64,000 nt of DNA, taken from the NCBI RefSeq assembly GCF_017812015.1, contig NZ_JADQTN010000002.1:496001-560000 (forward strand), read 5' to 3'. The position numbers and the translations under genes were made by a program. The DNA comes from Pontixanthobacter sp. CEM42 (GTDB lineage: Bacteria; Pseudomonadota; Alphaproteobacteria; Sphingomonadales; Sphingomonadaceae). Positions 45,001 to 52,700 of this stretch are shown here, one piece after another. The notes below the pieces were generated by a model, which was not told the DNA's origin, did no database searches, and was given only the letters and a program-made list of their open reading frames with translations. Every line of letters begins with the position of its first letter. Position 1 is the first letter of the stretch.

Positions 45001-45093
45001 CTTCTTGGGAAGGCCGGCTTTCATCGGGAAGTCGGTTTTCGGCAGGAAAACCGTTGGTCTATAATCTCGCTCTGTGGCGCGTTCTTCAGTCAT
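42073..45093 (-). CDS. ileS: Isoleucyl-tRNA synthetase
   Basis: The 1006-residue class I synthetase has the HIGH motif in PYANGDMHIGHALNHVLKD, the CP1 editing domain (with a TTPWTIPVNQAL stretch and TGLVHMAPDHGEDDF), and a KMSKS-type loop that reads KQSKS in GFKQSKSLGN (42988-43002). A C-terminal zinc site (KCGRCWRL ... LCGRCDSV) marks the bacterial zinc-bearing type. It charges tRNA-Ile and clears Val-tRNA-Ile. It is the first gene of the ileS-lspA pair, with the DUF3035 gene downstream. Confidence 0.97.
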   Translation of the reverse strand: MTEERATERDYRPTVFLPKTDFPMKAGLPKKEPGIQARWEEIGLYEKLREARAGREKFILHDGPPYANGDMHIGHALNHVLKDTVVRTQSLLGKDAPYVPGWDCHGLPIEWKIEELYRKKKKNKNEVEPKEFRAECREYAQKWVDVQRGQLQRLGINGRWDKPYLTMRPEAEGAIVKELHKFAETGQLYRGAKPVMWSPVEETALADAEVEYADLTDSPQIDVAFEIVESPIPELVGAHAVIWTTTPWTIPVNQALAYGAEVQYDLLELTTHIDAPAVTGKRILIANDLREMFAERLERYVRSLPAAVDWPADNPIVEIDDFLFDESHSGGGFLHVRGKDLAGTIARHPMHKLGGFYAKPRPFLEGDFVTTDSGTGLVHMAPDHGEDDFDLCRANGIDPVFAVMGDGRYRDDWLWLGADDLDDEGKPRRRSVINKPFNSPEGPICSDLREAGALLSASADYHHSYPHSWRSKAKVVYRCTPQWFIAIDEDLEHISPKTPEEKGWEGEGGAIDPSDETICAAPTLRERAMEEIEATRFIPEKGRNRLRSMVEGRPDWLISRQRAWGVPLALFVHRESGELLVDPEVNLRIQQAIASETVDAWEESRAAEFLGPDRNPDDYEMVTDILDVWFDSGSTHAFVLESDEWPELQSPADLYLEGSDQHRGWFQSSLLESCGTRGRAPYKAVLTHGFTMDAKGFKQSKSLGNTTDPLKVMEQYGADIIRLWALSVDFTEDHRIGDEILKGVGDTYRKLRNTFRYLLGALDGFVGDMGDDTQIPELEIYILSELAELDRKLKQAVNDFDFNTYTRLLVDFCNEDLSAFFFDIRKDCLYCDDENDPKRKAYRTVLDILFHALIRYAAPVLVYTAEEVWKARYPDDDAQEGSVHLLEWPVIPAVQADTARWTKLRELRETVMEAIEPLRREKTIRSGLEADVTVPESTVPEGFTDADLVDLFITATVTRGQGDGVTVTRTSDHKCGRCWRLLPEVTEDGALCGRCDSVVAEWDAAQ

Positions 45094-45167
45094 AATGGAG
45101 CGCCGTTAAAGGAAAGCGCCGCGCGGGGGAAGAGTGGTTGCGTATGCGTATGCGTTTGCGGGGCGTT

Positions 45168-46220
45168 TTACTGCCGCTCGCGCCGCGCTTCGAGGCCCGC
45201 ATAGGCGGCTTCGCGCTGCGCCTGATTGCGATTGTCGCGGTCAGGATAGAGTGCCGGGCCAACAGTCCAGATATCATCCACCCAGACATAGCCATTAAAG
45301 CTGCGCGGAACGTCACCGAGCTGTTCGGGCAGCGAGAGACCGGTGTTGGGCTCATTCGCGCTATGCGGGCCTGTCACGATAATCCGCGCGCCAACCTCTT
45401 CCATCCGGCTGACGAGGCGATTGGGCCAGCCCCAATACATCCACTGACGATTGAGCGGCACGATCAGCGTGCCGTCATTACAGCTTTCGGGAATGATGCT
45501 GGTCCAACCATACAGAAGATAGTCGGTCGTACATTGCTTCGCGGCGGCAGGGCTCCACGCCCAGACATCGGGATACAGCTCTTTAATCCGCGCAACCGGC
45601 GCAGGGTCGCCGTAAAACGCGTAACGTAGTTTGACCGGGTCGCGATCCGCCTCTTTCAGCACTGCCGCGAGCAAATCGGCTTCTTTTGCATCGCTTGATT
45701 TGAAATTGAACATGATCTGCTTCGACTCGCGGACATAGAGAATCCATGTCGAGAGCGGTTGAATGCCGCCCACAGCCGTACCGCGTAGCGGGAAGGTTTT
45801 GCCGCCGTCAGCAGTGTAGCCGTAGCCCGCATCGAGCTTCATGATGCCTTCCAGCGAAGCTTCACGGACGGGGCCGGCGCCATCGGTGCGGCAATCGAGA
45901 GTCCAGTCGTGGAAAGCGATCAGCTGGCTATCCAAAGTCGGCGCAATATCGACCTCGATCATCGCCGCGCCGATTTCTGCCGCCCGCTGCGCCCCTCGGC
46001 CGGTGTTTTCGAGATAGTCATGGACTGGTTCTTCGATCAATTCGGCGGTGCAAGTGTCACGCTCTACGCCTGCACGGTCGAAGTGCTGCGCTATTCCGCG
46101 ATGCGCGACCAGCTTCGCCTTCCCGCGCGGCGCATCGGCCAGCCAACTGGCATTGACCACAGTCAGGATTACAAAAATGATCGCGGCGATAAAGCCGATC
46201 CGCGTGAGCCAGATTTTCAT
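45168..46220 (-). CDS. Membrane-anchored glycerophosphodiester phosphodiesterase-like protein
   Basis: The 350-residue product has an N-terminal hydrophobic anchor (about 7-26) and a GDPD TIM-barrel domain with the catalytic HRG in KLVAHRGIAQHF, the metal-binding EVDI and HDWTLDCRTDG motifs. The family splits glycerophosphodiesters into glycerol-3-phosphate and an alcohol; here the substrate is unknown and the site is probably periplasmic. The ATG overlaps the ribF stop by four bases (ATGA), so it is the last gene of the ribF operon. Confidence 0.88.
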   Translation of the reverse strand: MKIWLTRIGFIAAIIFVILTVVNASWLADAPRGKAKLVAHRGIAQHFDRAGVERDTCTAELIEEPVHDYLENTGRGAQRAAEIGAAMIEVDIAPTLDSQLIAFHDWTLDCRTDGAGPVREASLEGIMKLDAGYGYTADGGKTFPLRGTAVGGIQPLSTWILYVRESKQIMFNFKSSDAKEADLLAAVLKEADRDPVKLRYAFYGDPAPVARIKELYPDVWAWSPAAAKQCTTDYLLYGWTSIIPESCNDGTLIVPLNRQWMYWGWPNRLVSRMEEVGARIIVTGPHSANEPNTGLSLPEQLGDVPRSFNGYVWVDDIWTVGPALYPDRDNRNQAQREAAYAGLEARRERQ

Positions 46221-47143
46221 GCGAGTAGCTGTGCCGCCTTTTTGCAGTCTTGGTCGATGGCTTCCATCAGCGCCTCAAGTGTATCGAACTTTGCTTCGCC
46301 GCGGATGAAATGATGGAAGCTCACTTCAATCTCCTGACCGTACAGATCGCCCGAAAATTCGAAGAAATACGGTTCGAGTAGCTCCTTAGGTGGCTCGAAT
46401 TGTGGCCGGATGCCGATATTGGCCGCACCTTTCAGTTCCTGCCCGGTGGCGAGCACACGGCCTGTGACTGCATAGACGCCGAATTTGGGCCGCAAATAGC
46501 TTTCGATAGAAAGATTGGCAGTAGGGTAGCCGATTTCGCGCCCGCGCTTGTCGCCATGTTCTACGATGCCTCGAATTGCAAAAGGACGCGTGAGCAGGCG
46601 TGCAGCCTCCTGCGGATTGCCCTCGCGCAAGGCCGTGCGGATACGGCTAGAGGAAATAACCTCATCGGCATCTCCAACCGGTCCAATGGTGCGCGCGCGA
46701 ATGTCGTGCTGTGCGCCGACGTCGGCGAGCACCTGCGCATTGCCGCCTCGGCCCTTGCCAAAAGTAAAGTCCTCGCCAGTGACGACGCCTGCGACACCAA
46801 GCTGTTTCGCCAGAAGACCGCCGATAAAATCCTCGGCAGTGGTTGATGCCAGCGCGCCATCAAAATGCAGCACCAGCATCGCGGTCGCACCCGCTTCCAG
46901 ATACAGCTCTTGCCGCTGTTCCAGCGTGGTCAGGCGGAAAGGCTCTGCATCGGGTTTGAAGAAGCGGACTGGATGCGGATCGAATGTTGCCACGATGGAG
47001 GGGCGGCCTTCCTCACGCGCCCAATTAATCGCTTCGCCAGCAACAGCCTGATGCCCTTTGTGGAAGCCATCAAAATTGCCCAGCGCCACAATGGCGCCGC
47101 GCAGGCTGTCAGGCACAGCTTCACGGTGATCGAGCCAGCGCAT
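46217..47143 (-). CDS. ribF: Bifunctional riboflavin kinase / FAD synthetase
   Basis: The 308-residue product has the N-terminal FMN adenylyltransferase domain (ALGNFDGFHKGHQAV, TFDPHPVRFF, VTGEDFTFGKGRGG, ISSSRIRTAL) and the C-terminal riboflavin kinase domain (GIVEHGDKRGREIGYPTANL, KFGVYAV, NIGIRPQF, SGDLYGQEIEVSF). It converts riboflavin to FMN and FAD in the cytoplasm. The ATG overlaps the dipeptidase stop by one base. Confidence 0.96.
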   Translation of the reverse strand: MRWLDHREAVPDSLRGAIVALGNFDGFHKGHQAVAGEAINWAREEGRPSIVATFDPHPVRFFKPDAEPFRLTTLEQRQELYLEAGATAMLVLHFDGALASTTAEDFIGGLLAKQLGVAGVVTGEDFTFGKGRGGNAQVLADVGAQHDIRARTIGPVGDADEVISSSRIRTALREGNPQEAARLLTRPFAIRGIVEHGDKRGREIGYPTANLSIESYLRPKFGVYAVTGRVLATGQELKGAANIGIRPQFEPPKELLEPYFFEFSGDLYGQEIEVSFHHFIRGEAKFDTLEALMEAIDQDCKKAAQLLA

Positions 47144-48354
47144 TATTCAACAGCTTCCTCTGTAGATATGCTTTGTTTGAGCTCGGATGCAGGCTTCAGA
47201 CCTTTGCGGATCACGCGGATTGCGTTTTCGCCCATGATCGCGCGGATTTCTTCCTCGATGAAGCCTTGCTTGAGCAGTTCATTGGTCACATGGACTAGCC
47301 CCGAGGTATCGAACCGTGCGGTGATGGTGCCGTCATAATCGCTGCCCAGCGCAACATGTTCGATCCCGACCAGGTCGCGGATATGCTTCATGGCTTTGAC
47401 GATGGCCGCTGGCGAAGTGTCGCACACCGCGCCTTCCCAATAGCCAACCCCGATCACACCGCCGGTTTTGGCCAGGCCGATAATTTCTTCATCGGTCAGA
47501 TTGCGGTTTACGTCGCAGGTCGCCTGCACGCCGCCATGGCTGGAGACGACCGGACGGGTTGCCATGGTCAATACTTCGGCCGTCGCCTTCTTGCTCAGAT
47601 GTGCGATGTCAACAATCATGCCTTTGGCTTCCATTGCTTCGACAATATCGCGACCGAATGGGGTCAGCCCGCCCTTTTCCTCGCCATGCATCGATCCGGC
47701 GAGCTCATTGTCGAAGAAGTGCGTCAGGCCAGCCATGCGGAAGCCAGCGTCGTAGAGCACGTCGAGATTTTCGGCCTTGCCCTCCAGATTGTGCAGGCCC
47801 TCAATGCTGAGCAGTGCGCCGGTACGGTCTTTGGCCCCAGCTTCGCGGTCGGTGAGCAAAGATTCCAGATCACTGCCATCATTCACGCTTGCAAACACAC
47901 TGCCAGACTCTTTAACCGCACGGTCCCGCTTGGTTGCGTGCCACAGCGACCGTTCGAGCAGCGACGTCCAAGTGCGGACTGGCTGCAACTGCCCGATGAC
48001 GAGCAGGGTAACATTATCGCCATCAGCGCTATTATTGTCGTAATTCTGGCCCGTTGGCGTCTTGGTCACGCTCGAGAACACCTGCAGCGCAACGTTGCCC
48101 TCTTGCAGACGTTGTAGATCCATGTGGCCGTATTCGACTGGCTCCAGCACGCTGCGTTGCCACAGCAATGTATCGGAATGCAGATCGACGATTGTCAGGG
48201 TGCTATGGAGCGCTTTCGCCTCTTCGCTAACAGCCTCGAGCGGCTTGCCGTCCAGCGCGTTATTGGTGCTGTCGAAATAGCGCGGCGCGAAGGCGAAGAA
48301 TGCGATTGCCAAAACGGCGATCAGCAGCAGGAGGTTGAGCAACAGCTTCCGCAT
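47143..48354 (-). CDS. Membrane dipeptidase (peptidase M19 / renal dipeptidase family)
   Basis: The 403-residue product has an N-terminal signal-anchor (LLLNLLLLIAVLAIAFFAF) and the M19 metal-site residues: the HxD of VDLHSDTLLW, the bridging Glu of LLSIEGLHNLEG, the His of IDxAHLS-type (VDIAHLSKKA), SSHGGVQA, and the late Asp of ALGSDYDGTI. Members hydrolyse dipeptides, with a binuclear zinc site. It is probably periplasmic. It overlaps ribF by one base and follows the DHFR gene by 67 bases. Confidence 0.92.
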   Translation of the reverse strand: MRKLLLNLLLLIAVLAIAFFAFAPRYFDSTNNALDGKPLEAVSEEAKALHSTLTIVDLHSDTLLWQRSVLEPVEYGHMDLQRLQEGNVALQVFSSVTKTPTGQNYDNNSADGDNVTLLVIGQLQPVRTWTSLLERSLWHATKRDRAVKESGSVFASVNDGSDLESLLTDREAGAKDRTGALLSIEGLHNLEGKAENLDVLYDAGFRMAGLTHFFDNELAGSMHGEEKGGLTPFGRDIVEAMEAKGMIVDIAHLSKKATAEVLTMATRPVVSSHGGVQATCDVNRNLTDEEIIGLAKTGGVIGVGYWEGAVCDTSPAAIVKAMKHIRDLVGIEHVALGSDYDGTITARFDTSGLVHVTNELLKQGFIEEEIRAIMGENAIRVIRKGLKPASELKQSISTEEAVE

Positions 48355-48421
48355 TTAGTGCCTCACATTGTGCCGATTGTTGAGTTCTGACCACTTAGCC
48401 CATGGATCTTGAGCAGGTCGT

Positions 48422-49102
48422 TCAAAAGGCAAAAGCGTCCTGCGGTAATCCCGGCGCTTTGGCCGCTCGTTTGTGATTCTTTGGCTTTTTGATCGCTGAT
48501 CGGAAGCTATCTATTAGTTCCAATCGTTTCGCTTGGCGCTCTTCGTGGTCCGGTGCGCAAAATTCATAAATAGCAAAGTTGTGCTCATCGTTATCAGATG
48601 ACGCTGATGTTTCCGAAATGAGTGTTGGACCCCATTTCTCAAATGTATCTAGAATGTTTGGATCTAGAAACGCATCAGCATCCGGAACTTCGTAATCAAC
48701 GATCGTGACCAAATATCGGTCAACTAGAGGCGCAAATTGCCCATAAGTGAGCGCTCCGCCGACGACGAAGATTTCATCACTGCCCGTTTCCTCGGCGCGA
48801 AACAGGCTCTCGGGAATAGATAGCGCGAGTTGGCACGCGGCTGTGTTAGCGAACAGCACGTTATTGTGGGAAAGGACAATATTCGTGCGGCGTGGGAGGC
48901 CATTCCCGCCGATAGAATCAAACGTTTTACGGCCCATGATAACCGTATTTCCGATCGTTTGAGAACGGAAAAACTGCATGTCTGTCTTGAGTTTCCAAGG
49001 CAGCTCGTTGCGACAGCCTATAGCTCCCTTTTTATCAATCGCGACGATTGACGTAAGTAACGCTGTTTGATCCGATGTTCCCATAGTTCGCTTAGAATCC
49101 AT
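48422..49102 (-). CDS. folA: Dihydrofolate reductase with unusual composition and C-terminal extension
   Basis: The DHFR core is clear: SIVAIDKKGAIGCRNELPWKLKTDMQFFRSQTIGNTVIMGRKTFDSIG (NADPH and folate site, with the Asp of TDMQFF), RRTNIVLSHN and IFVVGGALTYGQFAPLVDRYLVTIVD. After the core, a tail of about 50 residues is basic (LIDSFRSAIKKPKNHKRAAKAPG), so the protein is longer than the usual 160-170. The gene is visibly more A+T-rich than its neighbours. The frame extends to 49174, where its ATGA would overlap the purK stop; I chose the ATG at 49102, and 49084 is another option, because the extra residues (with four Cys) are not DHFR-like. Confidence 0.85.
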   Translation of the reverse strand: MDSKRTMGTSDQTALLTSIVAIDKKGAIGCRNELPWKLKTDMQFFRSQTIGNTVIMGRKTFDSIGGNGLPRRTNIVLSHNNVLFANTAACQLALSIPESLFRAEETGSDEIFVVGGALTYGQFAPLVDRYLVTIVDYEVPDADAFLDPNILDTFEKWGPTLISETSASSDNDEHNFAIYEFCAPDHEERQAKRLELIDSFRSAIKKPKNHKRAAKAPGLPQDAFAF

Positions 49103-49170
49103 TGTAGCGTTCGTTTCAAGTGAGTCCTGTTTGCAACACCCACTCGGTACCTGAGTACAACAGGTGGGGA

Positions 49171-50238
49171 TCATGTGGATATCTCACCCCGATGCAGCTT
49201 GGTCGCGTGGCCCATTTTGCGGCCGTCGCGCGCCTGCTTCTTGCCGTAGAGGTGTAGATGCATATTGGGCTCGGCTAGCATATCCTGCGCTGTCTTTGCA
49301 TCTTTGCCGATGATGTTGCGCATTGCGATACGCGGCGCGACGGTGGCGGTGTCGCCGAGCGGTAATCCCACAATCGCGCGGATGTGATTTTCGAACTGAC
49401 TCGTGGCTGCGCCTTCGATACTCCAATGGCCTGAATTGTGCACGCGCGGTGCCATCTCGTTGAAGGTCGGGCCTTCGTGGGTGGCAAAGAACTCGCAGGT
49501 GAGCACGCCCACGTAATTGAGCGCTTGTGCGACCGATGCGGCGAGCTTGCGGGCTGGCTCGACCTGTTCCTGAATGCGGTCGCTGGCGGGCAGGGTGGAA
49601 GTGTCAAGAATGCCGCCTTCGTGCACATTCTCCGCGCTATCCCAGAATCGCACTTCGCCATCGTGTCCGCGCACCAGAATCACGGAGAATTCGGCGAAGA
49701 ACTCGACAAAACCTTCATAGATTGTCGCGGTGTCGGGCAGGCGCAGCCCCTCGGCGTCGCGGCTGGAATCAATCCGCCACTGGCCTTTTCCGTCATAGCC
49801 GTCGCGGCGTGTTTTGAGGATCCCGGGTGCGCCGATCCGATCAACTGCGGTCATCAAGTCAGCGTGCGAGTCGATTGTCGCGAAAGCAGCAGGCGTTCCG
49901 CCAAGTTTCTCGACAAAGCGCTTTTCATTGAGCCGGTCTTGCGCCGTTTCCAGCGCGCGTGGGTGCGGGAAAATCTGGTCTTCAATCGGCTTCAGCGGTG
50001 CGACCGGGACATTCTCGAATTCCCAAGTGATCACATCGCATTGCTGCGCGAAGGCGGCGAGCGCAGCGCGATCATCCCATTTGTTGCAAAAGAAATCGCT
50101 GCACACTTCGGCTGCAACGCTGTCCCGCTCGGGCGCATAGGTGATGCAATGGTAGCCAAGCTGCGCAGCAGATATCGCCATCATCCGGCCAAGCTGGCCG
50201 CCGCCCAATATGCCGATTGTCCCCCCAGGCTTAATCAT
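49171..50238 (-). CDS. purK: 5-(carboxyamino)imidazole ribonucleotide synthase
   Basis: The 355-residue ATP-grasp enzyme carboxylates aminoimidazole ribonucleotide using ATP and bicarbonate. Motifs seen: GTIGILGGGQLGRMMAISAAQLGY, ITWEFENVP, GILKTRRDGYDGKGQW (ATP loop), VLTCEFFATHEGPTFNEMAPRVHNSGHWSIEGA (metal and ligand residues). The ATG at 50238 overlaps the purE stop (TGATG); the frame up to 50286 lies inside purE. Confidence 0.96.
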   Translation of the reverse strand: MIKPGGTIGILGGGQLGRMMAISAAQLGYHCITYAPERDSVAAEVCSDFFCNKWDDRAALAAFAQQCDVITWEFENVPVAPLKPIEDQIFPHPRALETAQDRLNEKRFVEKLGGTPAAFATIDSHADLMTAVDRIGAPGILKTRRDGYDGKGQWRIDSSRDAEGLRLPDTATIYEGFVEFFAEFSVILVRGHDGEVRFWDSAENVHEGGILDTSTLPASDRIQEQVEPARKLAASVAQALNYVGVLTCEFFATHEGPTFNEMAPRVHNSGHWSIEGAATSQFENHIRAIVGLPLGDTATVAPRIAMRNIIGKDAKTAQDMLAEPNMHLHLYGKKQARDGRKMGHATKLHRGEIST

Positions 50239-50717
50239 CAGTCTACAGGCCGCTCCGCTACTGCTTCGCTTCGTGCGGCGCGCCACGCTTTCAGCCGCTC
50301 GGTCAGGGCCTCATCGTTTGTGGCCAGAATTGCCGCCGCCAGAAGGCCTGCGTTTGTTGCACCGGCTTCTCCGATAGCAAGCGTGCCGGTAGGCACACCT
50401 GCTGGCATCTGAACGATGGAAAGCAGACTATCCATGCCGGACAGCGCTTTGGACTGAACGGGCACGCCCAGAACTGGCAAATGCGTCATCGCTGCAATCA
50501 TGCCGGGCAAATGTGCCGCGCCGCCTGCGCCCGCGATAATCACAGTAATGCCCTCGTCCGCTGCGTTCTTGGCAAAAGCGTTCATGCGGTCGGGAGTCCG
50601 GTGCGCAGAGACGATCCGTACATCGGTCTCGACGTCCAATTCGTCCAATACGCCTGATGCGCATTGCATGGTCGGCCAGTCGGACTGGCTACCCATAACG
50701 ATAGCAACTTTGGCCAT
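50238..50717 (-). CDS. purE: N5-carboxyaminoimidazole ribonucleotide mutase
   Basis: The 159-residue product has the class I PurE motifs: [94 protein letters not shown]. It moves the carboxylate of N5-CAIR to carbon. The ATG at 50717 shares a base with the gpmA stop; a GTG at 50720 is adjacent. It forms a purEK pair after gpmA. Confidence 0.97.
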   Translation of the reverse strand: MAKVAIVMGSQSDWPTMQCASGVLDELDVETDVRIVSAHRTPDRMNAFAKNAADEGITVIIAGAGGAAHLPGMIAAMTHLPVLGVPVQSKALSGMDSLLSIVQMPAGVPTGTLAIGEAGATNAGLLAAAILATNDEALTERLKAWRAARSEAVAERPVD

Positions 50718-51403
50718 CACATATCCTTCAAATAGCGCCGTTCGCCCGGCTGCATATTGTCGTCAAATTCGTAAATGATCGGCGCACCGGTCGGAATTTC
50801 GAGACCGGTGATGTCATCATCCGAGATACCCGACAGATGCTTAACCAGAGCACGCAATGAATTGCCGTGAGCGGAAATGATCACAGTCTCGCCGCTCGTC
50901 AGAACGGGCAGAATGTCGCTTTCCCAATAGGGCAGCACGCGCTCGATGGTCAGCTTCAGGCTTTCGGTATTGGGAATATCAATCCCGGCATAACGCGGAT
51001 CGGCGCTGAGATCATACTCGCCGCCGCTTTCCATTGGAGGGGGCGGCACGTCAAAGCTGCGGCGCCAGATATGCACCTGCTCGTCGCCATGTTTGTCGCG
51101 TGTTTCTTGCTTGTTGAGACCGGTTAGTCCGCCATAATGCCGCTCGTTCAGTCGCCAATCCTTGGTTACTGGCAGCCACATCCGGTTCATTTCCTCGAGC
51201 GCCAGATTAAGCGTCTTGATCGCGCGTGTCTGAAACGAGGTGAAGCAAGTGGTTGGCAGAACGCCTTTCTCTGCCATCAAGACACCGGCGGCCTTGGCCT
51301 CGGCCACGCCTTTGTCGGTCAGGTCGACATCCCACCATCCGGTGAAACGGTTTTCGAGATTCCACTGGCTTTGACCGTGGCGGACAAGAATGAGTGTAGG
51401 CAA
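50717..51403 (-). CDS. gpmA: 2,3-bisphosphoglycerate-dependent phosphoglycerate mutase
   Basis: The 228-residue product has the phosphohistidine motif [10 protein letters not shown], the [20 protein letters not shown] region, and the second active-site His in [15 protein letters not shown]. It interconverts 3- and 2-phosphoglycerate. The start codon is TTG at 51403, supported by AGGAG eight bases upstream; no upstream ATG exists in this frame. It is followed by purE with a one-base overlap. Confidence 0.95.
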   Translation of the reverse strand: MPTLILVRHGQSQWNLENRFTGWWDVDLTDKGVAEAKAAGVLMAEKGVLPTTCFTSFQTRAIKTLNLALEEMNRMWLPVTKDWRLNERHYGGLTGLNKQETRDKHGDEQVHIWRRSFDVPPPPMESGGEYDLSADPRYAGIDIPNTESLKLTIERVLPYWESDILPVLTSGETVIISAHGNSLRALVKHLSGISDDDITGLEIPTGAPIIYEFDDNMQPGERRYLKDM

Positions 51404-51450
51404 GGAAGATGCTCCTGAGCGGGAAAACGTGCGTTTGGGAGCACTTGGCG

Positions 51451-51594
51451 TTAGCTTTTGCCGCCCGTTTTGGGAAGCGATTCTTCGTCTCCGGCACCTA
51501 TTTCGCGCGCCTGCGTCTTTCGGCGTCGCAGATTCTCGCGCAGTTTGGCTGCAAGGCGCTCTTCACGGGTCAATTTCTGTTCGCTGTTTGACAT
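51451..51594 (-). CDS. Small 47-residue basic protein of unknown function
   Basis: A complete ATG-to-TAA frame encodes 47 residues: MSNSEQKLTREERLAAKL then RENLRRRKTQARE, ending in SLPKTGGKS. The sequence is a charged, amphipathic helix, rich in Arg, Lys and Glu, with no membrane segment. I recall very similar short proteins (LTREERLAAKLRENLRRRK) annotated as hypothetical next to other genes in sphingomonads, which supports it as a real gene. It lies 48 bases upstream of gpmA on the same strand. Confidence 0.72.
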   Translation of the reverse strand: MSNSEQKLTREERLAAKLRENLRRRKTQAREIGAGDEESLPKTGGKS

Positions 51595-51698
51595 TACCGA
51601 GACCTATTGCCGCTATTGGCCAAATTGCTCAAGCCCAGCTAGATATCCGGCTTGACTTTGGGCGGCGCGGCGACAATAGGGCGCGCCTTGATTGGAGC

Positions 51699-51773
51699 GC
51701 TGCTGTAGCTCAGTGGTAGAGCGCGTCATTGGTAATGACGAGGCCGGGAGTTCAATTCTCCCTAGCAGCACCA
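51699..51773 (+). tRNA. tRNA-Thr, anticodon GGT
   Basis: The sequence folds as a tRNA of 75 bases: acceptor GCTGCTG pairing with TAGCAGC, D-arm GCTC...GAGC, anticodon stem CGTCA/TGACG with loop TTGGTAA (anticodon GGT), T-arm GGGAG/CTCCC with TTCAATT, discriminator A and encoded CCA. It reads ACC/ACU threonine codons. It lies just outside the accessory cassette, and convergent to it. Confidence 0.96.
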
Positions 51774-51805
51774 TCACCTTCCGCCGAGTGCGAGTTTTTG
51801 CCGGC

Positions 51806-51829
51806 CGAAAACGGTTTTTTGCGTTTTCG
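51806..51829. terminator. Hairpin between tRNA-Thr and the AlaX-like gene, possible terminator
   Basis: CGAAAACG and CGTTTTCG form a perfect 8-base stem around an 8-base loop made of G, six T's and G. It lies between the tRNA gene and the convergent cassette, so it could end transcription from one or both sides, although the T-run is in the loop rather than after the stem. Confidence 0.5.
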
Positions 51830-51876
51830 TGATCTTAACCGTTGCGCGCTCGTGCGAATTACGGCGCTATGTGCGC

Positions 51877-52644
51877 TTAGTCTCCATACCAGTAGGTCCA
51901 GCATGCGCGGAGTTCGAGTCTAAGCTTTATCTGCTTGGATTCGGCCAACATTCGTCGGAGACTATATGGCCCGATATTGCTTGATCTGTGGTGGAGTCCG
52001 CTACATGGATTGAGATCCAAGCCATCAATATGGATCAATCGGATGCGTCCCTTAAACGCGTACCGATCGCTGATGCGCAACAGATCACCGTACTCTTCTT
52101 CCGCCGCCTCAACGGATTTGGCTTTGACAGGCTCGACCGCCCGATTGTCCAAGACGTATGAGCGCAAGCGGCGATCTACTTCCCAGATGTCTGGATCAAC
52201 TACGTCGCGATCTACCGAAGCCATGATTACCGCGCTCTCTGCGGACTCGTCGATCTCTGCCAGACCAACCTCGACTTCGGCGAATTGACAATAGATGCTG
52301 CGGAGGCACAGGTGGACAGCCGTATGTAGCCGACGCCTGCGTTCGCGGTGATCGCCGTCGATCCTTATGGTTAACGGGTCGCCGACTTGCGGTACGGTAG
52401 ATGGTTGATCCAAAACCATCCAAGTCAGGCCGTCCATCTTGACAACGTCACGGACAGGCCAGTTGTCATTTGCAGCCAATGAAACCATGCCACGGTCCCG
52501 TGGCTCGCCGCCGCCAGACGCGCGCATCAGATTTTCTTTGACGGCTATTCTGAGCGTGCCCTGATCACCATTTACCGCTATCAATTGAGTGTTGGCGGTA
52601 ATCTGATCTGGGTCCTGATTGTAGATATGCTGTTGGATCGTCAT
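51877..52644 (-). CDS. AlaX-like tRNA-editing (second additional domain, SAD) protein
   Basis: The 255-residue product has both halves of an AlaX-M-type editing protein. An N-terminal beta-domain holds ASGGGEPRDRG, equivalent to the family's GGGQPxDxG, with Gln replaced by Glu. The SAD domain holds the zinc ligands HTAVH (His107 and His111) and CSGLH (Cys214 and His218), then NIGPYSLRRM like the family's EIGxIxI end. AlaX proteins hydrolyse Ser- or Gly-tRNA-Ala in trans; the same domain in ThrRS clears Ser-tRNA-Thr. I chose the ATG at 52644 because AAGGAG lies seven bases upstream; the ATG at 52650 is too close. It is last in the cassette. The substrate here is unknown. Confidence 0.85.
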   Translation of the reverse strand: MTIQQHIYNQDPDQITANTQLIAVNGDQGTLRIAVKENLMRASGGGEPRDRGMVSLAANDNWPVRDVVKMDGLTWMVLDQPSTVPQVGDPLTIRIDGDHRERRRRLHTAVHLCLRSIYCQFAEVEVGLAEIDESAESAVIMASVDRDVVDPDIWEVDRRLRSYVLDNRAVEPVKAKSVEAAEEEYGDLLRISDRYAFKGRIRLIHIDGLDLNPCSGLHHRSSNIGPYSLRRMLAESKQIKLRLELRACWTYWYGD

Positions 52645-52700
52645 CTTCATGCTCCTTGATTGTTCATCGCGCTAGTTTGGCGGGGGTTTCGTCATGGTGA

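Noticed and set aside
49438-50412. A 324-residue plus-strand frame
   Set aside because: It lies antisense to purK and purE, both of which are full-length with all motifs.
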